Counted from the first letter of the stretch, positions 31,039 through 41,910 are shown. The stretch: 64,000 bases of DNA from Snodgrassella alvi (GCF_002777745.1 NZ_MEIO01000066.1:34747-98746); one strand, 5' to 3'. The notes: generated from the sequence alone by a model not told the origin. Numbers and translations: made by a program.

Positions 31039-31067
31039 ATATTACCCCAAACAGCACCTTAATACAA
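31039..31067 (-). promoter_or_regulatory. Predicted sigma-70 promoter of the TIR-like gene
   Basis: On the minus strand TTGTAT, a 17-base spacer and TAATAT lie about 50 bp upstream of the start codon. The gene also has a GGGGGAAA ribosome binding site. Confidence 0.45.
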
Positions 31068-31116
31068 TAAAATACTTTAATATCAAATATATATATATTC
31101 AATCATACTAAAAATA

Positions 31117-31146
31117 AAAAACCCGTATCCAGAAGAATACGGGTTA
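31117..31146 (-). terminator. Terminator after lpdA
   Basis: A 9-bp stem (AACCCGTAT with ATACGGGTT) followed by a T-run on the minus strand, about 20 bp past lpdA. It separates the TCA operon from the TIR-like gene. Confidence 0.8.
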
Positions 31147-31166
31147 AATCTGTACAACAATCAGTA

Positions 31167-32579
31167 TTATTTAACTGAAGAGGCAGCCTCATGCATTGCT
31201 TCAGATAATGTCGGATGAGCGTGAACAATACGGGTAATATCTTCGCTAGAAGCCTTAAAGTCCATAGCCATCACTGCTTCGGCGATCAGTTCAGAAGCTA
31301 CAGGTCCGATGATATGCACACCCAATACACGATCAGTAGTCGCATCAGCCAGAATCTTAACAAATCCTTTTGCTTGCCCCATACCAAGAGCACGACCATT
31401 AGCAGCAAAGCTGGACTGTCCTTTTTTATAATTCACACCAGCAGCTTTTAACTGCTCCTCAGTTTGACCAACCCACGCAATTTCTGGATGAGTATACATA
31501 ACTGCCGGAATGGTATTCATATCTACAAAAGGTTTCTGTCCTGCAATACGTTCAGCCACAGCCACACCTTCCGCAGAAGCCTTATGTGCCAGCATCGGAC
31601 CACGAACCACATCACCAATCGCCCATACATTTGGCAGACTGGTACGACATTCATCATCAACCACAACGAAGCCGCGATCATCTTTTTGCAGACCAGCACC
31701 TTCAGCATTCAGACCATTAGTGTTGGGAATACGGCCAATTGCAATAACCAGCTTATCAAAGGTTTCCGTTTTTTCTTCACCGGCAACAGTGTACTTAACA
31801 GTCACATTGTTTTCACCTTTAACAATTTCATTAACCGTTACACCAAGATGGATATTCAGACCTTGTTCTTTAGTGAAAACCTTGAAAGCTTCCTTGGCTA
31901 CCTGCTGGTCAGCAGCGGCTAGAAATGTAGGCATAGCTTCCAGAATGGTAACTTCCGCACCCAGACGATTCCACACAGAGCCCATTTCCAGACCAATCAC
32001 ACCAGAACCAATCATACCTAGTTTGGCTGGTACAGCTTCAAGATTCAGTGCACCCTCATTATCCAGTACATTAACATTATCAATTTCAGTCAGAGGCAGC
32101 GGACGTGGCAAAGAACCAGTTGCTATAATTACATGTTTAGCAGTAACCAACTGTTTAGTACCATTGGTATCCACTTCAATCTGCCATAAGCCATCAACCT
32201 GACCTTGCAGAGAACCTTTACCAAAAATACTTTCTACTTTTTCTTTTTTGAACAGAAAACCAATACCATTAGTCAACTTACTAACAATAGCATCTTTACG
32301 TTCAATCATTTTTTTGGCATTGAAGCCTTTAACCTCAACATCAATCCCATGTTCAGCAAATTCAGCTTGAGCAGCATGATAATTTTCACTGGTTTGCAAC
32401 AAAGCTTTAGAAGGAATACAACCTACATTCAGACATGTACCGCCCAAAGCAGGTCCATCACCCTTTTTATTTAATCCAGCATCAATACAAGCTGTTTTAA
32501 ATCCCAGCTCAGCAGCACGAATAGCCGCAACATAGCCACCAGGACCCGCACCAATTACCACAACGTCAAATTGAGACAT
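31167..32579 (-). CDS. lpdA: Dihydrolipoyl dehydrogenase (E3)
   Basis: The E3 flavoprotein (470 residues) that reoxidises dihydrolipoamide of the 2-oxoglutarate dehydrogenase complex. FAD motif GAGPGG near residue 10, redox disulfide C49-C54 in GGTCLNVGC, NAD motif GSGVIGLEMG and the C-terminal His-Glu pair in HAHPTLSEAMHEA. The start at 32579 has AAAGGAAT upstream, preferred over an ATG at 32594. Third gene of sucA-sucB-lpdA, with a long hairpin in the gap before it. Confidence 0.95.
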   Translation of the reverse strand: MSQFDVVVIGAGPGGYVAAIRAAELGFKTACIDAGLNKKGDGPALGGTCLNVGCIPSKALLQTSENYHAAQAEFAEHGIDVEVKGFNAKKMIERKDAIVSKLTNGIGFLFKKEKVESIFGKGSLQGQVDGLWQIEVDTNGTKQLVTAKHVIIATGSLPRPLPLTEIDNVNVLDNEGALNLEAVPAKLGMIGSGVIGLEMGSVWNRLGAEVTILEAMPTFLAAADQQVAKEAFKVFTKEQGLNIHLGVTVNEIVKGENNVTVKYTVAGEEKTETFDKLVIAIGRIPNTNGLNAEGAGLQKDDRGFVVVDDECRTSLPNVWAIGDVVRGPMLAHKASAEGVAVAERIAGQKPFVDMNTIPAVMYTHPEIAWVGQTEEQLKAAGVNYKKGQSSFAANGRALGMGQAKGFVKILADATTDRVLGVHIIGPVASELIAEAVMAMDFKASSEDITRIVHAHPTLSEAMHEAASSVK

Positions 32580-32622
32580 CAAAATTCCTTTCAATCATGA
32601 AAATTTCAGACTGATAAAACCA

Positions 32623-32676
32623 AACCGTAATGTGGCACAAACGCCATATTATCCGGGTATGGCCATCATTACGGTT
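32623..32676 (-). promoter_or_regulatory. Intercistronic hairpin between sucB and lpdA
   Basis: Arms AACCGTAATG and CATTACGGTT (10 bp, perfect) enclose an inner 6-bp stem GCCATA/TATGGC. No T-run follows, so it is more likely an mRNA processing or stability element, or a partial terminator, than a full stop. Confidence 0.4.
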
Positions 32677-32730
32677 GTTATTTCTTAGAGTACTCTGTCA
32701 CAAAACAGAATACAGCAATCAATAATTTGC

Positions 32731-33951
32731 TTACAGCTCCAGCAGCAAACGTGCAGGATCTTCCAAGGCATCTTTAATAGCAACCAGAGTTAATACTGCT
32801 TCACGTCCATCAATCAGACGATGGTCATAAGAAAGAGCCAGATACATCATTGGACGTACCACAACCTGACCATTTTCAACCACAGCACGTTCTTTAGTAG
32901 CATGCATGCCCAAAATAGCCGATTGAGGAGGATTGATAATTGGTGTAGACATCATTGAACCGAAAGTACCGCCATTAGTAATACTGAAAGTACCGCCAGT
33001 CAAATCTTCAAGTGCCAGTTTACCATCTTTGGCTTTTACCGCATAATCATGAATAGCCTGTTCGATGTCAGCAATACTCATCTGATCAGCATCACGCAGA
33101 ATCGGTACCACCAGACCACGCGGACTGCCAATTGCGATACCAATATCAAAATAGCCGTGATAAACAACATCAGTGCCATCAATAGAAGCATTTACAACAG
33201 GGTATTTCTTCAAAGCAGCAACAGCAGCTTTAACGAAGAAAGACATAAAGCCCAGTTTAACCCCATATTCTTTCTGGAACTGATCTTTATAACGGTTACG
33301 CAAATCCATAACCGGTTTCATATTCACTTCGTTAAATGTAGTCAAAATCGCATTTTCATGCTGTGACTGCAACAAACGTTCAGCAACACGAGAACGCAAA
33401 CGAGACATCGGTACACGTTGTTCTACGCGGTCGCCGGCGGTAGAAGGCGCAGCGGCTTTGCTGGTAGCCATAGTAGGTGCAGAAGCCAGTGCAGAGGCAG
33501 CGGCAGCAACATCTTCTTTCAGTACACGGCCATCACGACCGGAACCCTGAATAGTAGCTGTATTCACACCTTTTTCCGCAGCCAATTTGGCAGCAGCAGG
33601 CATAGCAACACCAGCTTGAGTTTGATTGGCAGGAGCGGTACTTACCGGAGCAGCTGCCGCAGGAGTAGCCTCCTGTGGTGCTGCCGCAGCGGGAGCTGTA
33701 GCTTCTGCAGTAGCTGAAGTATCAATTTTAGCCAGCAACTGACCCGCTGTCACGGTTGCACCATCAGCTTCAATAATTTCCACCAATTTACCTGCCTGCT
33801 GAGCTGGCAATTCTAATACAACTTTATCCGTTTCCAGATCAATCAGGTTTTCGTCACGCTGTACGAAATCCCCTACTTTTTTATTCCAAGTCATCAGAGT
33901 GGCTTCAGTCACACTTTCTGGAAGCATGGGAACGGTTACATCAATAATCAT
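32731..33951 (-). CDS. sucB: Dihydrolipoyl succinyltransferase (E2 of 2-oxoglutarate dehydrogenase)
   Basis: A 406-residue E2 protein. One N-terminal lipoyl domain with the lipoylated K43 in [10 protein letters not shown], then an Ala/Pro-rich linker (about residues 80-115), a peripheral E3-binding domain ([19 protein letters not shown]), a second flexible linker, and the catalytic domain with [13 protein letters not shown] near the C-terminus. It forms the core of the complex with sucA and lpdA, its operon neighbours. Confidence 0.95.
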   Translation of the reverse strand: MIIDVTVPMLPESVTEATLMTWNKKVGDFVQRDENLIDLETDKVVLELPAQQAGKLVEIIEADGATVTAGQLLAKIDTSATAEATAPAAAAPQEATPAAAAPVSTAPANQTQAGVAMPAAAKLAAEKGVNTATIQGSGRDGRVLKEDVAAAASALASAPTMATSKAAAPSTAGDRVEQRVPMSRLRSRVAERLLQSQHENAILTTFNEVNMKPVMDLRNRYKDQFQKEYGVKLGFMSFFVKAAVAALKKYPVVNASIDGTDVVYHGYFDIGIAIGSPRGLVVPILRDADQMSIADIEQAIHDYAVKAKDGKLALEDLTGGTFSITNGGTFGSMMSTPIINPPQSAILGMHATKERAVVENGQVVVRPMMYLALSYDHRLIDGREAVLTLVAIKDALEDPARLLLEL

Positions 33952-33975
33952 GGATTACTCCTAAAAAAGGGCAAA

Positions 33976-33994
33976 GGCCACCACCAAGGTGGCC
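33976..33994 (-). promoter_or_regulatory. Short hairpin in the sucA-sucB gap
   Basis: A 7-bp GC-rich perfect stem (GGCCACC with GGTGGCC) with a 5-base loop, between the sucA stop and the sucB start. No T-run, so likely an mRNA stability element. Confidence 0.4.
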
Positions 33995-34016
33995 AGTTAT
34001 TCAGAATGGATTTGGA

Positions 34017-36842
34017 TTATTTTAATTCCAGAGCATCATCAACCAGTTGTTTGAGCTGAGCAACGTGTTTACTCATATAACCCACGGCTGGTGAAGCACT
34101 GGCCGGACGACCGGCAAAAATAACTTTTTGCTTGCTACCAGCAATTTTCTCAATACGATGACGAATCTGGAACCATGCACCCTGATTTTTTGGTTCTTCC
34201 TGAGCCCACAGAATTTCAGTTGCATTGGGGTAACGGCTCAATTCAGCAGCCAGCTGTTCGTATGGGAACGGATACAACTGTTCCACACGCACAATAGCAA
34301 TATCTTTACCAAGATCACGTTCCAAACGCGCCTTATTGATATCGTAGTACACTTGGCCAGCACACAGAATCACCCGTTTAACGCTATTTTCATTACCTTC
34401 AACCTGATCGCCAATTACCGGACGGAAAGCATGGCCTTCAGTGAAATCACTGAGCGGACTCATGGATTCATTGAAACGCAGCAAGCGTTTGGACATGAAA
34501 ATAACCAGTGGTTTACGGTATGGACGCAATACTTGACGGCGTAACACATGGAACATCTGAGAAGCTTCAGACGGCATCACAACCTGAATATTATCTTCAG
34601 AACACAATTGCAGCCAGCGCTCCAAACGGCCAGAAGAATGTTCAGGACCTTGACCATCATAGCCATGAGGTAAAATCACAGTTAAGCCACACAAGCGACC
34701 CCATTTGGTTTCACCAGAAGTAATAAATTGGTCAATTGCTACCTGAGCTCCATTGGCAAAATCACCAAACTGTGCTTCCCAGATAACAAGTTGATCAGGT
34801 GCACTGCAAGCAAAGCCATATTCATAGGCCAATACAGCTTCTTCATTCAGGATAGAATCAATTACCAAGAATGATGCCTGATTTTCACTCAGATTGCGTA
34901 AAGGCACATAGGCACCGGCATCACTCTTTTCGCGTTTCTGGTCGTGCAATACAGCATGACGGTGAGAGAAAGTACCACGGCCGGAATCTTCACCTGAAAT
35001 CCGAACACCATTGCCATTGGTTACCAAACTGGCATAAGCCAGTGTCTCAGCCATACCCCAGTCAATAGGCTGTGTACCTTCTGCCATAGCAATACGGTTA
35101 GCCAGCATTCTCTTTACAGTATTATGTGGAGTAAAATCTTCAGGAAGCGTAGTAAATTTAGCAGTCAGGCGTTGAATATCTGCGGCAGGAATACCAGTTT
35201 CAACCGGATGATTCCAGTGAGTACCCATATAAGGTGTCCAGTCTACCGCGTACTTATGGTTGTAATCAGTCAGCGTAGTCTGTTCAACATGTTCACCTTT
35301 ATCCAGCGCATCACGATAAGCCTGAATCAATCCATCCGCTTGTTCTTTAGTAATCACATTTTCATTTACCAAGCGATCTGAATACAGCGCACGTGTTCCA
35401 GGATGCTGATGAATTTTGTTATACATCATCGGCTGTGTCAGCATTGGGTCATCACCTTCGTTATGGCCCAGCTTACGGAAGCAAACAATATCCACTACCA
35501 CATCTTTACCGAATGACTTGCGATAATCCATCGCCAGACTTACCACATAGCTCACCGCTTCAGGATCATCACCATTCACATGGAAAATCGGTGCATCAAC
35601 CATTTTAGCCAGATCTGTACAGTACACAGTAGAACGGGTATCACGTAAATCAGAAGTGGTAAAACCAATCTGGTTATTGATCACAATATGAATAGTACCG
35701 CCAGTAGTATAGCCACGTGTCTGGGAAAGATTGAAATTAGCCTGATTTACACCCAGACCGATAAATGCAGAGTCCCCATGAATCAATACTGGTAATACAG
35801 CTTTACGGCCAGATTCACCACGACGTTTCTGGCGTGCACGTACAGCACCCTCCACTACCGGATTAACAATTTCCAGATGAGATGGGTTAAAAGCCAGTGA
35901 AACATGTAGCGGGCCATTGCTGGTAGCCAGATCAGAGGTAAAGCCCATGTGGTATTTCACGTCACCGCTAGGCAGAGTAGTTGTATATTTACCCTCAAAT
36001 TCGCTGAATAAATCGCGCGGCTCCTTACCAAGGATATTCACAAGCACATTCAGACGGCCACGGTGAGCCATACCAATCATAACCTCTTCAACACCGTGAT
36101 TGCCGCAATGCTGCATCAGATAATCCAAAGCAACAATCGTGCTTTCGCCACCTTCAAGCGAGAAACGTTTCTGGCCGACATAACGAGTATGTAAATAACG
36201 TTCCAGCGTTTCAGCAGCAGTCAACTGTTTCAGAATGCGGCGTTTATGTTCAGGAGTATAATTGCTGGCTGATAAATCTTTTTCTACCCGCTCCTGAACC
36301 CAGTTGCGTTCATCCGGACGCGTGATGTGCATAAATTCCACACCAACCGTACCACAATAAGTCTGATCCAGCTTATTGATAATTTCACATAAAGGCAGCT
36401 TCGGACTGCATGCAAAATCGCTACCAGTATAGAATTTGGTAGACATATCAGCATCTGTCAAACCATATTGTGCCGGATCAAGTTCAGCCAAATATTCTTT
36501 AGAACGGCGTTTTAGCGGATCCAGATTAGCATTGCGACTACCCAGAGTACGATAAGCATTCATCAGCTTCAATACTGATACCTGCTTTTGTAATATATTT
36601 AAATCAACACTACCCTGCGCAGCAGTACCATGCTGTCTGGACAGATTGACAAAAGATTCCTGAATCGGTAATTGCGGTATATCTTTGGCAACGTAGCCAG
36701 GCAATGCCGCTACTTTGTCAAAATAATCTTTCCAGTATTCATCAACTGAATCTCGATCTTTCAGGTAGCTCTCATAAAGCTCCTCAATGTAAGGAGCATT
36801 GGCACCATATAAATAAGAAAGACTGGTTTGTTCTTCCATCAT
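34017..36842 (-). CDS. sucA: 2-oxoglutarate dehydrogenase E1
   Basis: The 941-residue thiamine-diphosphate-dependent E1 subunit, decarboxylating 2-oxoglutarate. The N-terminal helix that docks to E2 (YLYGANAPYIEELYESYLKDRDSVDEYWKDYF) is present, as are the ThDP motif region HVNGDDPEAV...FRKLGHNEGDDP and the C-terminal RIEQLYPFP-type segment (VRVEQLYPFPYEQL). Two ATG codons (36842, 36839) begin the frame. First gene of sucAB-lpdA; the gap to gltA is 196 bp. Confidence 0.96.
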   Translation of the reverse strand: MMEEQTSLSYLYGANAPYIEELYESYLKDRDSVDEYWKDYFDKVAALPGYVAKDIPQLPIQESFVNLSRQHGTAAQGSVDLNILQKQVSVLKLMNAYRTLGSRNANLDPLKRRSKEYLAELDPAQYGLTDADMSTKFYTGSDFACSPKLPLCEIINKLDQTYCGTVGVEFMHITRPDERNWVQERVEKDLSASNYTPEHKRRILKQLTAAETLERYLHTRYVGQKRFSLEGGESTIVALDYLMQHCGNHGVEEVMIGMAHRGRLNVLVNILGKEPRDLFSEFEGKYTTTLPSGDVKYHMGFTSDLATSNGPLHVSLAFNPSHLEIVNPVVEGAVRARQKRRGESGRKAVLPVLIHGDSAFIGLGVNQANFNLSQTRGYTTGGTIHIVINNQIGFTTSDLRDTRSTVYCTDLAKMVDAPIFHVNGDDPEAVSYVVSLAMDYRKSFGKDVVVDIVCFRKLGHNEGDDPMLTQPMMYNKIHQHPGTRALYSDRLVNENVITKEQADGLIQAYRDALDKGEHVEQTTLTDYNHKYAVDWTPYMGTHWNHPVETGIPAADIQRLTAKFTTLPEDFTPHNTVKRMLANRIAMAEGTQPIDWGMAETLAYASLVTNGNGVRISGEDSGRGTFSHRHAVLHDQKREKSDAGAYVPLRNLSENQASFLVIDSILNEEAVLAYEYGFACSAPDQLVIWEAQFGDFANGAQVAIDQFITSGETKWGRLCGLTVILPHGYDGQGPEHSSGRLERWLQLCSEDNIQVVMPSEASQMFHVLRRQVLRPYRKPLVIFMSKRLLRFNESMSPLSDFTEGHAFRPVIGDQVEGNENSVKRVILCAGQVYYDINKARLERDLGKDIAIVRVEQLYPFPYEQLAAELSRYPNATEILWAQEEPKNQGAWFQIRHRIEKIAGSKQKVIFAGRPASASPAVGYMSKHVAQLKQLVDDALELK

Positions 36843-36916
36843 GGTAAAAACCCTTTTTTACCTTAAACTAATAAAACAGGAATATTACTATCCCCTACCA
36901 ATATTCAAATCGAATG

Positions 36917-36961
36917 CCGATTCCAGATTACCGCATATCAACATACCGATTCCAGATCACC
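36917..36961. repeat. Short direct repeat upstream of sucA
   Basis: CCGATTCCAGATTACC and CCGATTCCAGATCACC start at 36917 and 36946, 29 bp apart, in the sucA leader. With 15 of 16 bases alike they may be regulator binding sites or chance. Confidence 0.35.
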
Positions 36962-36999
36962 ACGTGTACAACATGAGGATGAAGCATCAGTATATGTTT

Positions 37000-37021
37000 C
37001 AGGCAGCTTTACAGCTGCCTG
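37000..37021 (-). terminator. Hairpin after gltA, possible terminator
   Basis: A 9-bp perfect stem (CAGGCAGCT with AGCTGCCTG) with a 4-base loop, 17 bp past the gltA stop. There is no T-run, so termination may be partial, letting some transcription reach sucAB-lpdA. Arms share GCTGCCTG with other terminators here. Confidence 0.5.
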
Positions 37022-37038
37022 TACACACACACAAATAA

Positions 37039-38322
37039 TCAGCGTTTATCTACAGGTAGATAATCGCGTCGACCAGAACCAGTATATAGCTGTCGCGGAC
37101 GGCCAATTTTCTGATTTGGGTCAGCAATCATTTCGTGCCAGTGTGATACCCAGCCAACTGTACGTGCCACAGCAAACAACACAGTAAACATTGTGGTCGG
37201 AATACCCAATGCACTTAGAACAATACCAGAGTAAAAATCAACGTTCGGATAAAGCTTGCGTTCAATGAAATATGGGTCTTCCAGAGCAATTTTTTCCAGA
37301 GCCATTGCCAGCTTGAATTTAGGACTATCAAGCAATCCCAATTCATTTAACACTTCATCACAAGTCTGTTTCATAATCTTGGCACGTGGATCCATATTTT
37401 TGTATACACGATGTCCAAAACCCATCAGACGATAACGTTTTTCTTTAACCCCCTGCATAAATTCTTCAACACGGGATACATCACCAATTTCATCCAGCAT
37501 TTTCAAAACTGCCTCATTGGCACCACCATGAGCCGGCCCCCACAGACAGGCTATACCCGCTGCAATACAGGCAAAAGGATTGGCACCAGATGAACCTGCC
37601 AAACGCACAGTAGATGTCGAAGCATTCTGCTCATGATCTGCATGCAAAATCAAAATTCGATCCAAAGCACGTTCAAGCACAGGATTTACTACATAGTCCT
37701 CCGTTGGTTTGGCAAACATCATATGCATAAAATTGCCAGAATAAGACAGATTGTTACGCGGGTAATTAAATGGCAAGCCTTTTGAGTAGCGATAACACAT
37801 GGCTGCCAGAGTTGGCACCTTGGCAATCATGCGGTATTCAGCAATTCGACGGTGATCTGGATTATTGATATCCAAACTGTCCTGATAGAATGCTGCTAGT
37901 GCACCTACTACCCCTACCATCATTGACATCGGATGAGCATCACGTCGAAAGCCACGGAAAAACCAAGTAAGCTGTTCATGCACCATATTATGACGCAACA
38001 CACCCAGCTCAAATTTCTGTTTCTCGACTGCATCGGGTAACTCACCATATATCAGCAAATAGCAGGTTTCCAGATAATCACTGTGCTCTGCAAGCTGTTC
38101 AATGGGGTATCCCCGATAATAAAGCTGCCCCTTTTCACCATCAATGAAGGTGATTTTCGATTCACAGGATGCGGTTGATGTGAACCCTGGATCAAACATA
38201 AACATGCTGGTTCCAGAATACAGTTTATGAATATCAACTACGTCCGGTCCTAGACTGCCAGATAATACCGGCATCTCAAAAGGTTCTTGCCCCTCAATGC
38301 TGAGTATAGCTTTCTTGGTCAT
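37039..38322 (-). CDS. gltA: Citrate synthase
   Basis: The type II hexameric citrate synthase (427 residues) that opens the TCA cycle. Active-site regions HADHEQNAS and the [14 protein letters not shown] motif are intact, as is the NADH-site N-terminal beta domain. The start at 38322 (MTKKAILSI) is preceded by AAGGAG; an upstream ATG at 38343 has no such site. It follows sdhE by 73 bp, in one transcription unit with sdhCDAB. Confidence 0.96.
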   Translation of the reverse strand: MTKKAILSIEGQEPFEMPVLSGSLGPDVVDIHKLYSGTSMFMFDPGFTSTASCESKITFIDGEKGQLYYRGYPIEQLAEHSDYLETCYLLIYGELPDAVEKQKFELGVLRHNMVHEQLTWFFRGFRRDAHPMSMMVGVVGALAAFYQDSLDINNPDHRRIAEYRMIAKVPTLAAMCYRYSKGLPFNYPRNNLSYSGNFMHMMFAKPTEDYVVNPVLERALDRILILHADHEQNASTSTVRLAGSSGANPFACIAAGIACLWGPAHGGANEAVLKMLDEIGDVSRVEEFMQGVKEKRYRLMGFGHRVYKNMDPRAKIMKQTCDEVLNELGLLDSPKFKLAMALEKIALEDPYFIERKLYPNVDFYSGIVLSALGIPTTMFTVLFAVARTVGWVSHWHEMIADPNQKIGRPRQLYTGSGRRDYLPVDKR

Positions 38323-38395
38323 CTCTAACTCCTTAATTTTCAATTTTTCTATTTAAATAAAATAAACTTAAAAACATTAACAAAAGAAAAGCATT

Positions 38396-38653
38396 TCACA
38401 AAAGTTGAGCCTGCCTTATTTTTTCAAGAACAGGCTCAAACTGAGAACTGAAACAGTTTTCAGACCGATTGATCAATGCCAGAATTTCCGGATCGGGTAG
38501 ATCCATTAACGCCACAAATGCATTTAAATCAGCATCAGAAAGCTGGTCAAAGAATTGCGACATAAAACGACCCAAAATAATATCCAGCTCAAGCAAACCA
38601 CGACGGGTTAACCAGCGTATGCGACGTTTGGCATTATCATCAAAATGCTGCAT
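38396..38653 (-). CDS. sdhE: FAD assembly factor SdhE
   Basis: An 85-residue protein that attaches FAD covalently to SdhA. The diagnostic RGxxE motif is visible as RRGLLELD near residue 15, followed by a conserved acidic ending (LLDLPDPEIL-like: MDLPDPEILALI). It shares one base with the sdhB stop, so the two genes are translationally coupled. Confidence 0.92.
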   Translation of the reverse strand: MQHFDDNAKRRIRWLTRRGLLELDIILGRFMSQFFDQLSDADLNAFVALMDLPDPEILALINRSENCFSSQFEPVLEKIRQAQLL

Positions 38654-39357
38654 CAGATTGCTCTTCTTAACATTAAGTCTTTAATCTTACCGATGGCTCG
38701 CGTTGGATTTAGATGTTTCGGACAAACATCAACACAGTTCATAATCGTATGGCACCGGAACAACCTGTAAGGATCGTTCAGATTATCCAGACGCTCATTA
38801 GTACGAGTATCACGAGTATCAGCAATAAAACGATAAGCATTCAGCAGTCCGGACGGACCAACAAATTTATCTGGATTCCACCAGAATGAAGGACATGACG
38901 TAGAACAGCAGGCACACAGAATACATTCATACAGACCGTCCAGCTCTTTGCGCTCTGCCTGCGACTGTAAACGTTCACGCGTTGGTGCCACCGTATCATT
39001 AATCATATAGGGTTTAATTGAATGATATTGATTAAAAAACTGCGTAAAATCAACAATCAGATCACGAATAACAGGCAAAGCAGGTAAAGGTTTCAAAACA
39101 ATTGGCTGCTTCAGACTACGAATATCAGTCAGACAGGCCAAACCGTTTTTGCCATTAATATTCATACCATCAGAACCACAAATACCTTCACGGCAAGAGC
39201 GGCGGAAAGATAAGCTGTCATCCTGCGCCTTAAGCTTAATCAGCGCATCCAATAGCTTCACATCTGTAGGTTCAATTTCGAGTTCGTAATCTTTCATGTA
39301 CGGCTTGGCATCCACATCGGGATTATAGCGGTACACCTGGAAGTGGATTTTTTCCAT
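38653..39357 (-). CDS. sdhB: Succinate dehydrogenase iron-sulfur subunit
   Basis: A 234-residue electron transfer subunit. 2Fe-2S ligands C55, C60, D63 and C75 match the E. coli pattern (CREGICGSDGMN...C), followed by CILCACCSTSC for the 4Fe-4S and CHTIMNCVDVCPKHLNP for the 3Fe-4S cluster. Full length, 12 bp after sdhA. Confidence 0.96.
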   Translation of the reverse strand: MEKIHFQVYRYNPDVDAKPYMKDYELEIEPTDVKLLDALIKLKAQDDSLSFRRSCREGICGSDGMNINGKNGLACLTDIRSLKQPIVLKPLPALPVIRDLIVDFTQFFNQYHSIKPYMINDTVAPTRERLQSQAERKELDGLYECILCACCSTSCPSFWWNPDKFVGPSGLLNAYRFIADTRDTRTNERLDNLNDPYRLFRCHTIMNCVDVCPKHLNPTRAIGKIKDLMLRRAI

Positions 39358-39369
39358 CTTGATAGTTCC

Positions 39370-41145
39370 TTAGTAAACGCGTTCGGCCGGTTTTATATAT
39401 TCCACACTCAAAGGTTTGGTGTGTACCGGTTTATATTCCAAATGCTGGTCTTCAGCGTAGTACAATGTGTGTTTCATCCAGTTTTCATCGTCACGTTGCG
39501 GATGATCATCTGAAGCATGTGCTCCACGTGATTCCTTACGTGCAGCAGCAGAAACCAGAGTTGCCTGAGCCACTTCAATCAGATTATCCAGTTCCAGTGC
39601 TTCAAGCCGTGCTGTATTCCACACCTTACTCTTGTCATGAATCTGTGTTTTGGCTACACGTTCAGCAATTTCATTGATTTTTTCAATGCCTTCCTGCAAC
39701 AGAGCATCAGTACGGAATACACCAGCATGCGACTGAACACACCGCTGCAAATCATTACGTACTTCAGCCACCTCCTCGCCATTAGTTTGATTTTCAAGAC
39801 GGCTGAGACGAGCAAGTGTTTTCTCGCCAACATCAGCAGGCAATTCACGATGTGCAACCTGTTTTTTAATATAATCAATCATATGATCACCTGCTGCCTT
39901 ACCAAACACCACCAGATCCAGTAATGAATTGGTACCCAGACGATTGGCACCATGCACCGAAGCACAGGCACATTCACCAGCAGCATAAAAACCCGGTACC
40001 GGAGCTTCCAGATCATCACCTTTGGCCATGACCACCTGACCATGATAATTAGTGGGAATGCCACCCATCATATAGTGACAGGTTGGCACCACTGGAATAG
40101 GGTCTTTAATCGGGTCAACACCTGCAAACTGAATAGAAATTTCGCGAATACCCGGCAGCTTTTCCATAATTTTTTCGGCACCAAGATGATCTACTTTCAG
40201 CAGAACGTGATCCTTGTTTTTGCCTACACCACGACCTTCATGGATTTCAATCGACATAGCCCGCGAAACCACATCACGACAAGCCAAATCTTTTACAGTA
40301 GGCGCATAACGTTCCATAAAACGCTCACCCTCACTGTTCAGCAGAATCCCGCCTTCGCCACGCACCCCTTCAGTGATCAAAACACCAGCACCAGCAACGC
40401 CAGTAGGATGGAACTGCCAGAATTCCATATCCTCAAGAGGAATACCAGCTCGTGCAGCCATACCCAGACCATCACCAGTATTCATATAGGCATTGGTAGA
40501 AGATGCATAAATACGACCCGCACCACCAGTGGCAAATAACACCGCTTTAGCATGCAAAATGAAAACCTCACCTGTTTCCATTTCCATGGCGATAACACCA
40601 ATAACCACCCCCTCAGAATCACGAATCAGATCAAGGGCAGCCCATTCAACAAAAAACTGAGTTTCTGCATGTACATTTTGCTGATACAACGTATGTAACA
40701 TAGCGTGACCCGTACGGTCTGCCACAGCACAGGCACGCTCCACTGCACGTTTACCGAATTCAGCAGTATGTCCGCCAAAAGGACGCTGATAAATCTTGCC
40801 GGATTCAACACGGTCAAACGGCATACCCATATGCTCCAGTTCCACAACGGCATCAGGTGCACGGCGCGTCATAAATTCAATCGCATCCTGATCACCTAGC
40901 CAGTCAGAACCTTTAACCGTATCGTACATATGCCAGTTCCAGTGGTCTTCCTGCACATTGCCAAGAGAGGCAGAAATACCCCCCTGAGCCGCTACCGTAT
41001 GCGAACGTGTTGGAAAAACCTTAGACAACACCACTGTACTCAAACCCGCTTTAGATAATTGCAGAGCTGCACGAAGCCCTGCGCCACCGCCGCCAACAAT
41101 TACTGCATCAAAACGACGTACCGGCAAACTCTTGGGCATACTCAT
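39370..41145 (-). CDS. sdhA: Succinate dehydrogenase flavoprotein subunit
   Basis: A 591-residue catalytic subunit oxidising succinate to fumarate. The FAD motif GGGGAGLRA is followed by the histidine that carries FAD covalently in [10 protein letters not shown], and the active-site HPTG and RxxN regions are present. The start at 41145 follows GGGGGTT; a longer frame to 41196 lies inside sdhD and is rejected. It overlaps the sdhD stop by four bases (ATGA). Confidence 0.96.
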   Translation of the reverse strand: MSMPKSLPVRRFDAVIVGGGGAGLRAALQLSKAGLSTVVLSKVFPTRSHTVAAQGGISASLGNVQEDHWNWHMYDTVKGSDWLGDQDAIEFMTRRAPDAVVELEHMGMPFDRVESGKIYQRPFGGHTAEFGKRAVERACAVADRTGHAMLHTLYQQNVHAETQFFVEWAALDLIRDSEGVVIGVIAMEMETGEVFILHAKAVLFATGGAGRIYASSTNAYMNTGDGLGMAARAGIPLEDMEFWQFHPTGVAGAGVLITEGVRGEGGILLNSEGERFMERYAPTVKDLACRDVVSRAMSIEIHEGRGVGKNKDHVLLKVDHLGAEKIMEKLPGIREISIQFAGVDPIKDPIPVVPTCHYMMGGIPTNYHGQVVMAKGDDLEAPVPGFYAAGECACASVHGANRLGTNSLLDLVVFGKAAGDHMIDYIKKQVAHRELPADVGEKTLARLSRLENQTNGEEVAEVRNDLQRCVQSHAGVFRTDALLQEGIEKINEIAERVAKTQIHDKSKVWNTARLEALELDNLIEVAQATLVSAAARKESRGAHASDDHPQRDDENWMKHTLYYAEDQHLEYKPVHTKPLSVEYIKPAERVY

Positions 41146-41489
41146 GCTAACCCCCAAATCACTTGAACAGAATAAATCAGACAGCCAACTAGCCATAAAA
41201 TTGTGGCTACATGCAAAAACAGACGTAAACCTGCAGGTTTAATATAGTCCATCCACAAATCACGAATACCAACCCAGGCATGTAATGTCAAAGCCAGTAT
41301 AAAAATCTGTGTTACCAGACGTACCCAAGTTTGAGCAAAGAAACACTGCCATTGCTGATAACTATGAGGTAAACAGATAATCATGATTAAGAACAGTACT
41401 GAGTACACCAGCATAACTACCGCTGTAATACGCTGCATAATCCAGTCGCGCAAACCATAGTGCGCACCAGCCAAATTACGATCAATCAT
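41142..41489 (-). CDS. sdhD: Succinate dehydrogenase membrane anchor subunit D
   Basis: A membrane protein of about 115 residues with three hydrophobic helices. The haem-binding helix reads [14 protein letters not shown], like E. coli SdhD. It binds ubiquinone and haem b with SdhC. The start is taken as the ATG at 41489, overlapping the sdhC stop by four bases. Confidence 0.9.
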   Translation of the reverse strand: MIDRNLAGAHYGLRDWIMQRITAVVMLVYSVLFLIMIICLPHSYQQWQCFFAQTWVRLVTQIFILALTLHAWVGIRDLWMDYIKPAGLRLFLHVATILWLVGCLIYSVQVIWGLA

Positions 41490-41866
41490 GATAACAAGCA
41501 CGCTCCATAGATAATAACGGTCAATACAATTGCGCAGACAATCACAGCCTTAGCAGAAGCCCGTGCTGTTTTAAGCTCTGTACCTTTATGAATATCCAGA
41601 AGCAGAAAACGAACACCAGCCAAACTGTGATAAACATAAGCCAGCAGCAAAAGAAAAAGAATGCACTTCACCAAAGGATTTTGCACAAGCGCATAATATG
41701 TATCAAACGCAGACTCATGAGACAGCGTACCTGAAAACAGCCATAAAAACAGCGGAATACAGATAAAAAGTGCTACACCACTAAAACGATGAAAAATAGA
41801 TACAATACCCGGTATGGGTAGTCGTATCTTATGTATATCCAGATACACTGGCCTTTCTTTTTGCAT
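41486..41866 (-). CDS. sdhC: Succinate dehydrogenase cytochrome b556 subunit
   Basis: A 126-residue membrane subunit with three helices. RPVYLDIHKIRLPIPGIVSIFHRFSG is the conserved N-terminal quinone-site region, and YHSLAGVRFLLLD holds the haem-ligating His. The start at 41866 follows AGAGGAG; the longer frame to 41986 has no support. First gene of the sdhCDAB-sdhE-gltA unit; a small inverted repeat (GCGAC-4-GTCGC at 41911-41924) lies in its leader. Confidence 0.92.
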   Translation of the reverse strand: MQKERPVYLDIHKIRLPIPGIVSIFHRFSGVALFICIPLFLWLFSGTLSHESAFDTYYALVQNPLVKCILFLLLLAYVYHSLAGVRFLLLDIHKGTELKTARASAKAVIVCAIVLTVIIYGACLLS

Positions 41867-41910
41867 CGGTAACTCCTCTTGATTATTAGGTGATATAAAA
41901 CTCAAAACCA

